From the NCBI GenBank assembly GCA_023374025.1, contig SIJG01000052.1, forward strand, positions 711,029 to 775,028: DNA of 64,000 nt, in the 5' to 3' direction. Shown piece by piece: positions 11,936 through 25,339 of the stretch. Below the pieces are notes generated by a model. That model was not told the DNA's origin. It was given only the letters and a program-made list of their open reading frames with translations, and searched no databases. Source of the DNA: Heterodera schachtii (Eukaryota > Nematoda > Chromadorea > Rhabditida > Heteroderidae). The stretch's first letter is position 1. Every line of letters starts with the position of its first letter. Made by a program: the position numbers and the translations under genes.

Positions 11936-13444
11936 ATTTATTTTTTGATACTTGATGAAAAGTCATAGTCAAATCAATGATTTTTCTAAATCTGAGTTCA
12001 GATTCGAGATCAGCGTATTTTTTACCCCAGGAAAGACAAAAGTAAAATTTTTAACTTTATTCTGCAGTATTATCAAATTTCCAGTGGCGTAAGGTTATAA
12101 AAAGTCAGGACAATACGGATTCCGGACCTGCAACTGTCGTCTATCTTTTTTTGTCCAAAAATTATTTCGGATTTCATTCATTATAAACAGAAAGAATCGA
12201 TTTCAATTTTGTCGACCATTCATAATAATCATAATGTCTTTCTTTTTCCACCACTATTTTTGAATTATTTTAGGATTTCATACTTTCCTTGTTTTGAGCT
12301 CATCCCAATCCCTGCCTGGGCATATTCTTTTTGCTTTCTGTTTTTATAGTCATGGCCATTTAAATAAAATTAAGAGAGCAAAGCGAATAATCAAAGCAAA
12401 ATAAATGATGAGATACAAAGCACAAATAACGAATGGGTGGTGGTAATTCTGCGCACGGCCTTTTGCCTTTGGTGCCGCCCTCCCCCCCCGCCCCCCTTGG
12501 CCCTTTTCGATGCTTAAAATTCGTGATCAATGGATTTGCTTCTTCTCTTTCTTCTGTTAAACTGCACTGATTGCCTCCGTCGACGGCGCCACCAATGGCT
12601 GAGAGCCCCGCGGAGTGTACGGCCGCTCATTGTGAGAAGCGGACCGAGAACGGAGAGCTGAGAGGGGGGACGGATAAGGACAAGTAAGAGGAGGTGGGCC
12701 GTGACGAAGAAAACCCGTGAATAGTGACTGTGAAAAACCGTAAAATTCACGATAATCGTGACGGAGAAAATTTATTTTAATTATCACTAGGGCTGTGCGT
12801 TGTATGATTTTGCAGATTTTTCTGTGCATATGCTATAAAGAAAGGCTCGAAATAGCTTTTTTCATTAAAACAATGCATATTTTGGAGGTTTTCGAGAATA
12901 AATGCATATTTCGTCGTTTTGTGTTTTAGAGTTTTGGCAAATTTTGGAAAAATTTCAACACCCTGAGAAATGTAATTTTAATTTTTCAAAAATTACCCCC
13001 AAATATTGAAAATGCTATTCTGAATAATCTTTTTGAGATTTTAATACCATGAGCAGATAATTAGGAACAGTGAACAGAGTTACAAAAATCAATATTCAAC
13101 TTGTAACCGAAAACTAATAGAAGAAAAAACTATTGTTAATTAGGCTCATATTAATTAAGATGGCAATTGTCTGAACTGAAAACGGCCTTCCCTTTAAATT
13201 TTTTTGCATCTAATGATAGGTCGATTAATTTTAAAATGGGTCGATTTAAAAAAATATTCAAAAAAAAACGCTTTATCTTTTTTCTGATGCATTCAATTGC
13301 TTAGACTTGTTTTGAAAAAGCTTTTCCTCATTAAGAACTTTCGAATGATACAAAGATATTCCCCAATTTCGTTGGCAAAAAACCTTCAAAACAATTTTAA
13401 AAAATGGTAATTTTTAATTTTTTGAATAAAAATATTAATCTCGT

Positions 13445-13530
13445 GGGGCGGACTCGAACCTCCACTCCTTTTCCCTTTACTATCTTACAAAAACCTCTAA
13501 CCACACACACAAATCTTTTTTAGTGAAGAT
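13445..13530 (-). other. tRNA-like A/B-box pair, probable pseudo-tRNA or SINE head
   Basis: Read on the minus strand, GTGTGGTTAGAGG (about 13506-13494) resembles a tRNA A box and GGTTCGAGTCC (13460-13450) is a perfect B box. The T stem has a mismatch and the anticodon arm does not fold cleanly, so I do not call a functional tRNA. Confidence 0.3.
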
Positions 13531-14649
13531 CATTTTCGGGATGTGAGTTAAACATGCTTACGCTTCATTACTTTTGCTTTTTGCATATCCGAAATCCGTA
13601 TTCCTTTTTTCTCGTTTTACTGTATTTTACAGTATTCTGCCCACTCACTCCGTCCCTCCCTCTCGTGCTGTAATTTGAGTTGTCGGCTGATCTCGCGCAG
13701 TCGGGCAGCACTTGGTCCACTAAGTGTGTGAGAATCGGGCTGGCGATCGACGCCTGATTGGAAGGCGCGGATGACACGGATCTGATCAGAGGAAGAGGAA
13801 TAAATATCAGAAAAGCAATGTTAGGAGAGAGTGGATGGAAGAGGGAGAAAGGAAGAGAGATAGTAGACGAGCAGAGAAAGAGGGAAAGGAAAGGCAGGGA
13901 TGAAAGGGAAAGTGAGATAGATACAGAGAAAAAAGGCAAAGAAAAGAAGAGAAAAGGGAGGTAAAGAAGCAGACGTAAGACAAAAGAACGGAAAAGAGGA
14001 AAGGAAGAGGGAAGAAGAGCAGTGAAATAGCAGAGGAAGTGAGAGAAAGGAAGGGTGGAGAAGCAGACAAACAGACGAAAGATAAAAGAACGGACAAGTG
14101 GGAAGGAGGACCAGCAGAGAAAAAAGCAAAGAAAGGGAAAGGTAGAGAAGCAGACAAACAGACGAAATGCCAAAGGAGAGAAAACAAATAAACAAACACA
14201 ACAGACCAACCGACAAACCACGAGTACAGCGCCACGACTAATCAAGCAGAGATAAAGAAGCAAATTTAAGTTCCCCCTATCATTACGAAGCTTTTAATAC
14301 AAATTGTTGAGCTGAGGAACGATGATCCATTAAGAAATTGGCATTGCCTTTCTGCCCATTGCTTGGGGATTCCTTCCCTCCCGCTTAATGTCAGCCGATC
14401 AAAGCGATCATTCGAAGGAGTGACAAAAAGACAAAAAGTGATCACATCAATAGACAAGTCAATGGCACCACTCATTTGGACCATTTTATGTTTTAAATCG
14501 ATTTAAATGTCTTTCATTTTGGTGTGCCGGTCTTACTGCTTGATCAGTGGGCGCCGAACTCCGTGGTACCGGAATTAAGGAAGAAGATGTTCGATGGCCA
14601 ACGATTACCTGAAAAAACGTTCAACACAGATACAGTACGAAAAGTATAA

Positions 14650-14939
14650 ACTTGGAGGGAGAGGTGGGGAGAGGGAGTGGGGAGAGGGAGAGGGTGAGGG
14701 AGAGGGAGAGGGTGAGGGAGAGGGAGAGGGTGAGGGAGAGGGAGAGGGTGAGGGAGAGGGAGAGGGTGAGGGAGAGGGTGAGGGAGAGGGAGAGGGAGAG
14801 GGTGAGGGAGAGGGAGAGGGAGAGGGAGAGGGAGAGGGAGAGGGAGAGGGAGAGGGAGAGGGAGAGGGAGAGGGAGAGGGAGAGGGAGAGGGAGAGGGAG
14901 AGGGTGAGGGAGAGGGAGAGGGAGAGGGAGGGAGAGGGG

Positions 14940-15025
<86 letters not shown>

Positions 15026-15050
15026 GAGAGAGAGAGAGAGAGAGACAAGA
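14650..15050. repeat. GGGAGA/GGGTGA hexanucleotide array merging into (GA)n
   Basis: 14660-14935 is a pure hexanucleotide array of GGGAGA with interspersed GGGTGA units. 14940-15045 is (GA)n. Because the unit is a multiple of three, it leaves frames open on both strands (Gly-Glu and Pro-Leu/Pro-Ser repeats), which are not genes. Confidence 0.95.
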
Positions 15051-16128
15051 GTATGAAGAAAAAAGGGTGGATAAAAGAGGAGAAGGAAAAGGAGGGGACG
15101 GTGAGAGAAAAGGAAGAAAAAATGAATATAGATTTGGAGAAAAAAAGAGGGCGATGGATAGGGGAAGAGTTGTGATCGAATAAGGGAAAGAATGAGACAG
15201 ACTATCCAAAAGCAAAATTATGAGAAAAAATGTTTTTGTTGTGAAAATGCAAAACAGTTTTGAGTCCGAATTCGTTGCTGATCATCTGATAATAAGTTTG
15301 GATCAAATTAGCAATAGAAAATTACCAATTATATCTATGGAAATAAAGTAAAATATTACTAATCATTTTAAATGGAAGAAAAGAAAATGGCAAACGAAAG
15401 AATACTTTTGGCTATATAATTTGTTTTATTATTTTTTTGCCTCGGCGAAATTTTAAAATAAATATTAAAATATTTTATTATTTTTTATTCTTCGATTGGA
15501 CAAACAAATGTAAAAGTAAAACGAATCGAAGTGTATGAAACGAATTACGAGAACAAAAACGGAGGGAAAACAAAAGCGAATGTCCAGTAAAATGAGAAAG
15601 TGAAAAGCGACGACATTTTGGGGGGGAAAGGGGGGGAAAAGCCGGCCCAACCCGGACGGATTTAGCGAATGAAGTCAAAAATGGGGGGGGGGGGGGGAGG
15701 GAAATCGCAAAAACAAATCAGGCGAGGGATTGTGACAACACATTTCACTGGGTGAATAGAAATCTGGGCGCGACTCGGATTTATTGGAGAAATCAAGTGA
15801 ATATAGGCAGAATGAGTCGGTTTCCGAAGGTCGATTTGCGAAAAAAGGAAAAAATAGGAAAACGAAAAAAATGGAGACCAATTGAAAAGGGAAATGTTGC
15901 CGTTCAGAACATTGAGGTCGATAACGGTAAATTCAGCTCGGCACACCGAAGTATTTTCAGCTAAAACTTTGGGTTAACACAAACAAAGACTATTCGAAAA
16001 GAAACGAATTAAAGCGATTCTCCGAAATTAGAACAAAATATCATTTGAACAGTACGAAAAGAAAAGTGCGTCCTTTGCCGTCACAATTGCAACAAGAGAA
16101 GCATCGGTTAGTTAAGTAATAGCATTCA
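15051..16128. other. Gap between the GA array and the Ca2+ pump gene
   Basis: AT-rich sequence with no supported gene. The part nearest 16128 should contain the 3' untranslated region of the minus-strand pump gene. G-runs lie at about 15619-15640 and 15684-15697. Confidence 0.4.
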
Positions 16129-19100
16129 TTAAACGTGAGCAATTGAAATGGGTGCGTCAATGCTGTACGATTTGCCCAAGTGCGATTGGGGAGACCGCAC
16201 GACAAGCGCGGGCTGCTGCTGATGGACCGCGGAAGTGCCATTTTTTGCCGGTGCCCTCGTGGGCACTTTTGCCGTTGTGGTCCCTCCCTTCCCCGGGCTG
16301 TATTTGATCATCAGCGGAATTCGCTCTTGCGTATTATCGACGGTGCGGACGCATGGTGAAAAGATGGCACTCAGCGGATTGGCACCGGAGTTGTTCCTGG
16401 ACCGAGTCGTCGCACTAAATTGTCTTCCGTTCTCGACGATGACCGCCTGGGGAGACGCGGAAGAAGCCGGGGACGAGGAGGGAATGGGCGAATATTGCGA
16501 AGCATCGGCCATCCCACTGTGCTTTCGAGGCTTCTTTTCGTGCTGCTGAACGTGTTGATGTCGCGAGTGGAAGTGCGGGTACGGCTGCGGAGAGTTATTG
16601 CGACAAATCGCCGAGCAAACGGACGACCGTTTGTCGCCCGCGTCGCCGCCACTCAAATGAGTCCGATAGCCGCGCATCGAATGCACCGATTGTGTGCTGG
16701 TGACCGAGTGGTTGTGCTCGTCAAAGTCGTCGATGGACGAGCGAAACGCTTTGACCACTCGCAACTTCAGAGATTGGGTGAAAATTATGCAATTGACGAG
16801 GCTTTTGTACGAAAAGCCGTAATAATTGAGGGGCCAGCCGTTTTTTGTCGTTTTTTTTGATAGCGCTGCTTTTTCCAGGCCCATTATTAATTAGGAAAAA
16901 CAACAGAAAGGAAAGAAAAGAGTGCAGAAAAAATAATTAATTAGAAAAAAGAAAAGAAAATGGCAAATGGAAAAATTGGCATTTTTTTAAAAAGGCGTTA
17001 AAATAACACAAAAAACAAAAAATAAATAACGAAATTAGCTTTTAGCGAATGATCCGCGGAGTCAAAGCCAAAATTGGTGGGTTTGGTTGGGCTGAAAGTT
17101 CGCACCAAAATATTTCATAAAACCAAATCTTTTTTTGCGCTTCTTATAATTTTCAATTTCCAATTTGGCAGAACATTTATAATTAAGCGTAAAATTTCTT
17201 TAATAATTACATAATTAATTAAAATCTGAGCAAATTTTTGTTAGTTGAAAAAAGGTAAAGAAAAATGCAAATAAAAAAGGACAGAGCAAAAAATGGACAA
17301 ATTTTTGCTTAACGGCGCTTAACTGAAATGGCCAAAAAACACTTTGAGAATGAAAAAAGAGAAGTAAAAAACAACGATAAATTTATAATAAATTATAAAA
17401 TATTTTGACTAAAATAAATAAATTCGGTCGGTCAGCAATTAATTAATTAACTAATTAATTGACTAAACCCCAAAAGAAAGACAAAAAAAAAATGTGAAAA
17501 TCAATGTTGATGAAATGAAGGGTGGGCATAACGAAATTTAAAAAGGGTTCTCAGTTCAGCCAATGTCAGAAAAGGAAAAGAAAGAAGTGAGAATGCCTAA
17601 ATAAAGAGAAAAAGAAAGGGAGGGAAATTAAAAAAAATGAGAAACAAAATATAAAATAAAATAAAAGGGATTTATGAGGAGGACAAAAGACCGGGATTGA
17701 GAAGAGAGAAAGAAAATGAGAAAACTAAATGTTGAAAATGGGAGAAAAACGAAAATAAAAATAATAAAACGAAATCGGGGCCATGGAAAAAGCGCAGTTA
17801 ATGGCAGAAATGACAGAAACGGACTCCGTAAGCTGGGCTTGTTAAGTGTGGCGCGGAGTGCGAACCCACCTGAGTCTGAAGGCGCGTCAGTCCGCGGATC
17901 CACAGAATTTGCCCGGAGCGTTTCTCCCGCGCCTCGCCGCCCTCGTCGCCCGACAGAATGTTGGCGGTGTCCGGCTCCACCTCCCCACCGCCAATGGTCA
18001 AACTCTTCGGAAGGCCTTTGGTTGGGATTGAAGTGACCACCTAAAGAAGGAAAAGCCGTGAAAAGCCAAACGGAGGGAAGGGAATAATCACTTGTGCCCA
18101 GAGGAGAGAGCCGACGCCGAAGGCCACGCACCAAAGCCATTGGTCCAAAGTCAGCGGTTCGGTGGAAAACCAGCGACCGCCGAATTCGACGATGACAAAT
18201 TGGACGATGAGAGTGAACACCCAAATGGTGCAGTAGATCGGATTGGTGAACACGCCCTGGGGAAAAGCACCAAAAATGGAGAGAAAAGCACTTAAAAAGC
18301 GGACCAAAAAAACCCTTGGGGGTCGAAGGTGCGATCCGTAGCACAGTTAGGATTGAACAAAACAAACAATAAAAACAATAATACTTTATTGGTTCATTGT
18401 TAATTTTTCTCCATTTTTCCGATTGCCCCACTTATATCAGTTAGCGGTCCCATGGGGGGGGGGGTCGCTTGAATGTGCACATTCTTAGTTCGCACTTTGA
18501 CTCTTTAGGCATCCCCCTCGTCCTAATTACCCCCCCCCCCCCCCCTCCGTTTCCATTGGCTGCCCAATGGAATTTCTCATCGGCTGCCACACCTGAAAAA
18601 CGTTCCTCTCTCCATGGATTTTCCTGGCATTGATCTCGTTAAAGAGGGTCATCATCACAAAGGTGTTAAACACAATGGTAAAGTGTTGCGAGGGCGGCGC
18701 ATGGAGCGGAGCGTAAAGACCGCTGGTAATGTCGAAGAGGGAGGCACCCGCGAAGATAAGCGTGAACAGCACGGTGAGTTGGTAAACGGCATGGCCAATG
18801 ATATTCTTCATCATTGTGCGCGAAATCAACGGACTGAAACAGGAAGCAGCGAAATGGCACCAAAAGGCCATGGCATACGGACAAAATGCCAATAATTGAC
18901 AGTGAAAAGGCCAACCTTGTCCTCCCGTAGGGCTTTCGCTTTAGTAAGTCTTCGTTTGGCAATTCAGTGGCAAGAGCCAAAGAAGCCAGAGTGTCCATGA
19001 TGAGGTTGACCCACAGCATTTGGACGGCCTTCAAAATTAGGCAATGCCAATGAACGAATGCCACGCCCGTCCGGTCACCTTCAGAGGGGTGTCCTGAATG

Positions 19101-22100
19101 GCACACGCCCCAACGAACGCGACGACAACGGCCACAACATTGACAGTGAGTTGGAATTGGAGAAACTTGGCGATGGAGTCGTACACATTCCGACCCCACA
19201 TCACTGCTTTGACAATCGAAGTGAAATTGTCGTCCGTGAGAATTATGTCGGACGCTTCTTTGGCGACGTCTGTCCCGGCGATTCCCTAAGTGATTTTCGG
19301 GTTTGACGCCAATTAGTGGAGTTAATTGGCCAACCATGGCAAACCCAACGTCCGCCTTCTTCAAAGCGGGCCCGTCATTCGTGCTTAAGCATCCCTTTGA
19401 TCAGAACCGACCCCACGAACTCACCCGTCCCCGGTCACTGCTACAACTTCGCGATTCGCGGTCAGTTTGCTGTCGATGATGCCTTTGACCAGAATGTATT
19501 TGTCCGTCGGCTGTGCTCTTGCCAAAACGCGCAGTTTCGGCCAGATTTGGTCCAATTTCTCCTGGCAAACTTCGCCGTGCTCGTCCCGGATCCGATCGTT
19601 GAATTCCTTCCCCTCAAGCGCTAAGAAATCCTCCCCGGGCTTCAAAATGCCACAAGAGGTCGCGATCGACCGAGCCGTGTTTATGTTGTCCCCGGTGACC
19701 ATTCGGACAACAATCCCGGACCGTTGACCTAAGCAAAAAAACGGACATCAGATTTGCCTTAAGCAATGCTTTCGGTGTTTCAAATGAATGCTTACATTTT
19801 GCAATTGCCTCCGGCACCTCTGAAATTGATGATGAGTAATTAAGAAGCTAAACGGACAGACAGAGGCCGACCTGGTCTGACCGGGTCCTGAATGCCCACA
19901 ATTGCGACGACTGTCAAGTCACTAATGACCGCATTTTCGTCGTCCCAATCGATTTCGCCTCCAAATGCCAGCTGATTTTCCTCCACTTGTGCTGTTCCGT
20001 CCGCTATATAGTCTTTGTAGGCCAAGCAAATCGTTCTTAGGCCGTCGGATGCCATTGGCTCAATCACTTCCCTCACCAAACGGTCCAAGTCTTTGCTGCC
20101 AAATTGTGACAAATGCCCGTTTCTTCCGAGCATCCATTTGCATCTGTAAAATGGGAGCACAACAATCAGCGAATTCCGTTGGATCCGTCCGACTTTTTCA
20201 GAATGATTTCGGATGCCCCTTTGCTGAACACGCGGTAGCCAAAGGTCGAAGAATCGTATTCGAACTTCTTCAGCTCGATGACCGTTGACATTGACTTTCG
20301 GACGGAGTTGAAAGTGTACACCTCAAACAAACAAAAAGTCAGAAAGGCGCGAAGCGAAGGGACACTTTGAAAATGCGCTCTTCGGGAAAAGCCTCGCGGA
20401 TGGCCTGGTAACTCTGGCCAAGCCCCAGCACGAAGCCAAGCAGCCCACACTCCGTTTTATTGCCCAATTGTTGCATTTGTTCGCCTCCCTTTTTCGGGGG
20501 CAGCACTTGCGTGGAATAACTCGAGTTGATGGAAATGCAATGGACAAGCAAATCGCGCGTTTTCTCATCCAACCGCTCCCATTTAGGCGTTTCTTTATGA
20601 TGCGTCTCTTAAATGTTTAAATTCAAAATCAAAATCAAAGAGCCTCCCGAACCGTTCAGATAGCTTTGCACCACCGACATTCGGTTGGTGGTCAAAGTGC
20701 CCGTTTTGTCCGAACAAATGCTCGTAGCATTTCCCATCGTTTCACAAGCATCGAGGTGTCTGACCAAGTTGTTGTCCTTCATCATTTTCTTCACAGAATA
20801 GGCCAGGGAAAGCGTGACAGCCAATGGCAATCCCTCCGGCACTGCCACGACGAGAACAGTGACGCCGATGATCAGAAAGTTGACGAAATAGCGAAAGTCG
20901 GCGACAACGAATGGTTTTTGGTCGATTAGGTAGTGTTGGATGCAAAAGCGAATGCCCAAAATAAGCACCGTACAAGCAGCAACAAAAGAACCTCAAAAGG
21001 GACACTTTCGCCGGTCCGTCGCCCCCCCCCCCCCCTCACACAGACCGGCATAGCCAATCTGAATGGCAAGCCGAGTCAGCTTGGCTTGAAGCACCGACCG
21101 TTCCTTCTTGGCCGGCTGAACTTCCAAGTCGTCTTTGGCCCTTCCTGCCGACCCCGGAGGAATTGCGCCATTGTAACCGTCAAGTTTGATGTCTGAAAGG
21201 GTTCTTTTTTTTAGGTTTTTGGTACTTACTATCCAATAAGCGAAAAGGACACAATGAAAGCACAACAAACGAAACAATTAAAAAGGGAAAATTAAAAAAG
21301 GGGGGGGGGAGGAATTAATCAAAACGAACGACGAATTGGTCAATTTATCGTAATAATTGAAATGCTTATTGACGGAATGCCAAACATCCGATTGGCCAAT
21401 GCCAATTCCACTCACTTTCCTCCCCCTCCTCGTCCAGCAAAGGCTTCGCCCCTTCTCCCAGCGTAATGTCCGGCGCGTGTTGCGCCACGGCTCCGTCGCC
21501 GTCAGAGACACCGATTTTCTGCTTGTCTAAAACGCACATTCTTTGAAGCAACGCGGACAAAAGCCTAATTAATTAATTAATTAATCATTTGTTGTTTTCA
21601 GTTTATTTCCACCATTACCAAAAGCGAACGAAACATTCACAAAAAGCAAAATGAACAGAAAAGGGGGACCGAATCAATTGGACAGAAAGAGAGGCAAAAG
21701 TCGAAACACCAAACACAGCGAGAAAAGGCAACAAAAAAAGTGGGGGGGGGGGGGAGGGAATGGCACGGGAAGCGAAACGATGGCAAAAGGACCAATTGGC
21801 CGAAATTTTGTTGGGGTAATAGCAATTAATTAAATCAGCCCCTTTTGTCAATTTGACAAAGCCTTAAACTTCGAAAAATTGTTTCTGAGCATGAGGTCAA
21901 AATCCACGGTTACCCCACATTTGCGCCTCGGACATTTGTTTTTAAATTAATGCTGTTTAAGACTTCTAAGAACGAAAAACTGTAAGTTTTCCCAGATTTT
22001 GGACAGAGGCGCAAATGTCTGGACACGAAATCCACAGACAAATGAACAATCCATTTCAAAACAGCTTTCCTATAGCTGCCCATACAGAGGGAAAAGACTT

Positions 22101-24070
22101 TAAGGAATTTACCGTCCAATGAGCCGTTATAAGGGATGGAACGTCGAATTCGAACTGCAAAATCTGTCAATTGCTAAGCTTGAGAATCAGCGGAAGAAAT
22201 GAAAGAGAGAAAAAAAGAAAGAAAGAAAAGAAAGAAAAAAGGTGCTAATTGAAAGTTTCGTAAAATGCTCCCAATTGAACGTTTTTTCAACAAATAATTT
22301 ATCATAATTTGATTAAAATATGTAAAGAACATTCATTTCTCGTCATTCTTATTGTTATAGTTTGATAGCCTACCCATTGGTTCTCTCTATTAACATTTTT
22401 TGCAGACTAATGAATAACACTTTTACTATCGAATGATAGTTTTTTTTTGCTTTCGAGCATAAATTATGATAAATTATTTGTTGAAGAATGCCCAATTGTC
22501 CAATTTACGAAAAGACTCGGCACGAAAGAAGGAAATGGTGGAAATAATGCCAAAGTCCCACCGTAATCGGTTACGGTGCCCCACCCGAATACCATTCTCC
22601 TCAATTGGCCAATGCTCCCACTGACCTGATGCTTTGCTCCTGCGCCTCGTCCGCTTCTCCTCCCTCAGCTTCTCCTTCCGCTCGTCTTCCATCGCCGACT
22701 TTGCCGCGCCGAGAAGTGTCATGATAATTCCCGTCTGCGAATTGACTCCCACCGCAGTAATTACCATCCGACCGCTGCCTTCCATCACTAAAAGGAAAAT
22801 GCGAACAACAAAATGGGCACCACTGACCATGAGTTCCCGAGAGAAGCATTGGGTCATGCTCGGCCGACTTTTTGATTTGGTCCGATTCGCCGGTCAGCGA
22901 CGACTCGTCGATTTTCAAATCGTTGCTTTGGATTAGCACTCCATCGGTGGGCAGCAAATCACCTGGAGAAGCAAGGGAAAGTGTCAATGAGTAAAAGTGC
23001 CAATGGTCGGCTTGTCAAAGTGCCATCGTCCGCTTTTTCCGGCAAACCATTACCGTATTTCACTTGCGCAATGTCTCCGACCACCAACTCGTTGACCACC
23101 ACTTGCAGCTGCTTTCCTCCGCGGATCACTGCGAATTTGTGTTCCGTTTCGATCTTCGCTTGCAATCCTTAAATTCAAATTCAAATTAAATTCTTTTTTT
23201 GTCCGCTTTTCCCGGGGATGGCCAACCTCTGAATTGTCTCTCTTTTGTGTAATCATTCAAAGCCGTGACGAGTACGACAACAACAACCGAAATCAAAATG
23301 GCCGCACCTTCTATCCAACCCGCTTCCTGCTCCGTTTCGTCTTTTCCACCTGAGGAAAGACGGCGATTGGAAATGATGGAAAAGCGAACCTCCGAGTTCC
23401 GATCCGGGGTTATAAAATGAAAGGGCAAGTGAAACGACTGCGGCACTAAGTAAAATGATCAGAGTGACGTCCTAAATGGACCGACAAAAAGACTCATTAA
23501 GAAATGCCATCGGACAGACCTGGAGAGCCTCCCAGACGAGCGTAAAGAAAGACTTTGGCGGGAGGGGAGGGATTTCATTGGCACCGAAGGCATCCCTCCG
23601 CCTGAAATTCCAATTTCAAAGGTCAATTCACATAGAGGCCTTAAAATTTAAAAGATTGGGCAATCAAACGAGGATTTTCATCGGCACTTTTGGGCTTAAA
23701 AGCCAACAAAGGGCCGAATAATCGGAAAAGTCAAAGAAAGAAGAGTTTATCGGACTATGGCCAGCAAAGGCAACCTCTTCAGTTCGTCCTGCGTGTTCGC
23801 TATTCCGTTGTTTGGGTCTGTCGCGAGCCTTTCGCAAAGGCCCAAAGTGTTTCCGTAGTCGGTGCTTATTTTCTCCAATGCTTCGCCTCCACGAAATTCC
23901 ATCAATGTACGTAGTTCTTCTATCGTCACATCGAAGGCACCGGCACCCGACACTCCGGCAGAGTCTCGATGCCGGGAATCGGGACTCATTCTGTCGAGAG
24001 TGGCTGTCCTTCTGCTGGGGGAGGGATCAATTTTGCAAGGAACGGCGTAAAGCGGCGATTGAACATTCAT
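16129..24070 (-). CDS. Plasma-membrane Ca2+-transporting P-type ATPase (PMCA), complete
   Basis: Twenty-two exons: 24070-23775, 23601-23520, 23471-23390, 23349-23227, 23167-23054, 22962-22828, 22787-22626, 21526-21416, 21192-21046, 20991-20653, 20607-20366, 20321-20194, 20143-19872, 19819-19796, 19728-19425, 19383-19335, 19285-19079, 19028-18916, 18833-18593, 18256-18092, 18040-17870 and 16764-16129. They sum to 4143 nt, 1380 residues. P2B-ATPase blocks appear in order: [48 protein letters not shown], the phosphorylation site [13 protein letters not shown] (Asp about 512), [24 protein letters not shown] and [20 protein letters not shown]. The calmodulin-binding start [15 protein letters not shown] joins [11 protein letters not shown] across the last intron, as in animal PMCAs. 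The protein expels cytosolic Ca2+ using ATP. The tail after the calmodulin site is long (about 200 residues) and Ser/Pro-rich. The start may instead be the later ATG ([10 protein letters not shown]). Exon 14 is a 24-nt microexon. A C. elegans mca gene is the expected homologue. Confidence 0.95.
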
Positions 24071-25339
24071 TCATTCATTCGTTGGCAATGTGCCGTTTCT
24101 TCCTTTCTTTCCCTAACCCTCCCCCCTCTCTCTCTCTTTCTTTCTCTCTCTCTCTCTCTCTATCTGCCCCTCTCCCTCTCTCTTTTTCTTATCGCTCCAA
24201 TAATTTTCTCGGTTTGTTTATTTGAGTTTAAACCAAAAGCCTTCTTCCACCCAACTCAACCCCTCTTCCCATAACTCACCTCCTTTCCAATTTTGGCTTT
24301 ATCAGCAGACGGGTGACCGATTCGTAATGTTTTGTTTTAACGTCGTTTATTGGCGATGACTCAGTGCTGATAATTTCTCTGATAATCTCCACCCAAAGAC
24401 TCTCTCATCAATTTGTTGTCTTTCAAATTATAATTTGTAAAACTCGGTACTGTAAATTTAAAGGCAGAGCAAATGCTAAATGAGGTGAAAAAGTGAGTAG
24501 TCAATGAATGATTTGGTGGGAGACAAAACAAAAAAGGGGGGAGGGGGGGGGGGGGGGGGAAATGTGTATCCATCCGATGCTTGCTGAGGAATGAAGTGAA
24601 TGAAATGCCGGCAAATCGATCAATCGGTGGAGAAGAGACGGACGAAAGGGTGGGACGGGAGGAAGAAAGTGGCCAGAAGGGAAACGTTTGTTGGGAATGA
24701 ATGGAGGGGAGAGGGAAAAGGGGCGGAAAAGCAGGGAAAAGCGGCGGAAAAGCAGGACGGGAGACGGAGGGGGGGGGGGGGGGGGGAGGGGCAGGGAAAT
24801 CCCCGCTGCTGTTGCCTCTCTCTCTCGTCAGTTGTTCTTCGCTTCCTATTCATTCAATTGGCAAGCGTTGGTCCAATGAGTGGCGCACTTTCTGAGTTTG
24901 GCTTCACAGATTGACCCGCCAAAAAGAACATTCCGGTGTTTTTCATGTGTTCTCAGCAAAAAAATAGCGCAATATGAATTGGTGCATAATTCGGAACAGA
25001 TGGGACAAAAGGAGCGAAAGCGATTAAAACACTAATTGAATTATGGAAACACGCCCGCGGGCAGCAATCGGTCGGTCAGCACGCACAACGGCAGACCTTT
25101 CCAAGTGCAGCTCCTCCCCCGCCGCCCGCCGCATGAAGCCGCTCTTCCCTTTAAAGCCCCAGCAGCAGTAATGATCAATTGTATTCGTTAGCTAAGAACA
25201 GAAGTGTTAGCTGGGTGGGGGAGGCCCCTCCAAAATATGAAAAGGGTTCGTTTGCACCAGCAGCGGCTGGGCCTCCCGCGTTTGATGGCATTTTTCCCTT
25301 CACTGTCGCCCTTTTTTTTGGCTATTCAAAATAAAATAT

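Larger units (their letters stand above)
9038..14640. other. Intergenic region upstream of the zinc-finger gene
   Basis: No supported gene. The first 2.5 kb has many G/C runs and GA-rich tracts (G runs near 9461, 9492, 9765, 10290, 10402, 11258; C run near 11333-11350). 11700-13560 is AT-rich and contains two tRNA-like B-box sequences, annotated separately. 13570-14260 is purine-rich on the plus strand and gives a spurious Leu/Ser/Phe frame on the other. Because the next gene upstream reads away, this interval is the likely promoter and enhancer space of the zinc-finger gene (inference). Confidence 0.4.

Noticed and set aside
13568..14263. 231-codon hydrophobic frame on the minus strand resembling a membrane protein
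   Set aside because: The plus strand is almost pure purine; the Phe/Leu/Ser content and repeated SLPFLSLFLC-like blocks are what a low-complexity pyrimidine tract gives. No family resemblance.
14594..15175. Long open frames on both strands (Gly-Glu, Pro-Leu and Pro-Ser repeats)
   Set aside because: They are translations of a hexanucleotide/GA satellite whose unit length is a multiple of three or two; no non-repeat protein sequence or splice context.
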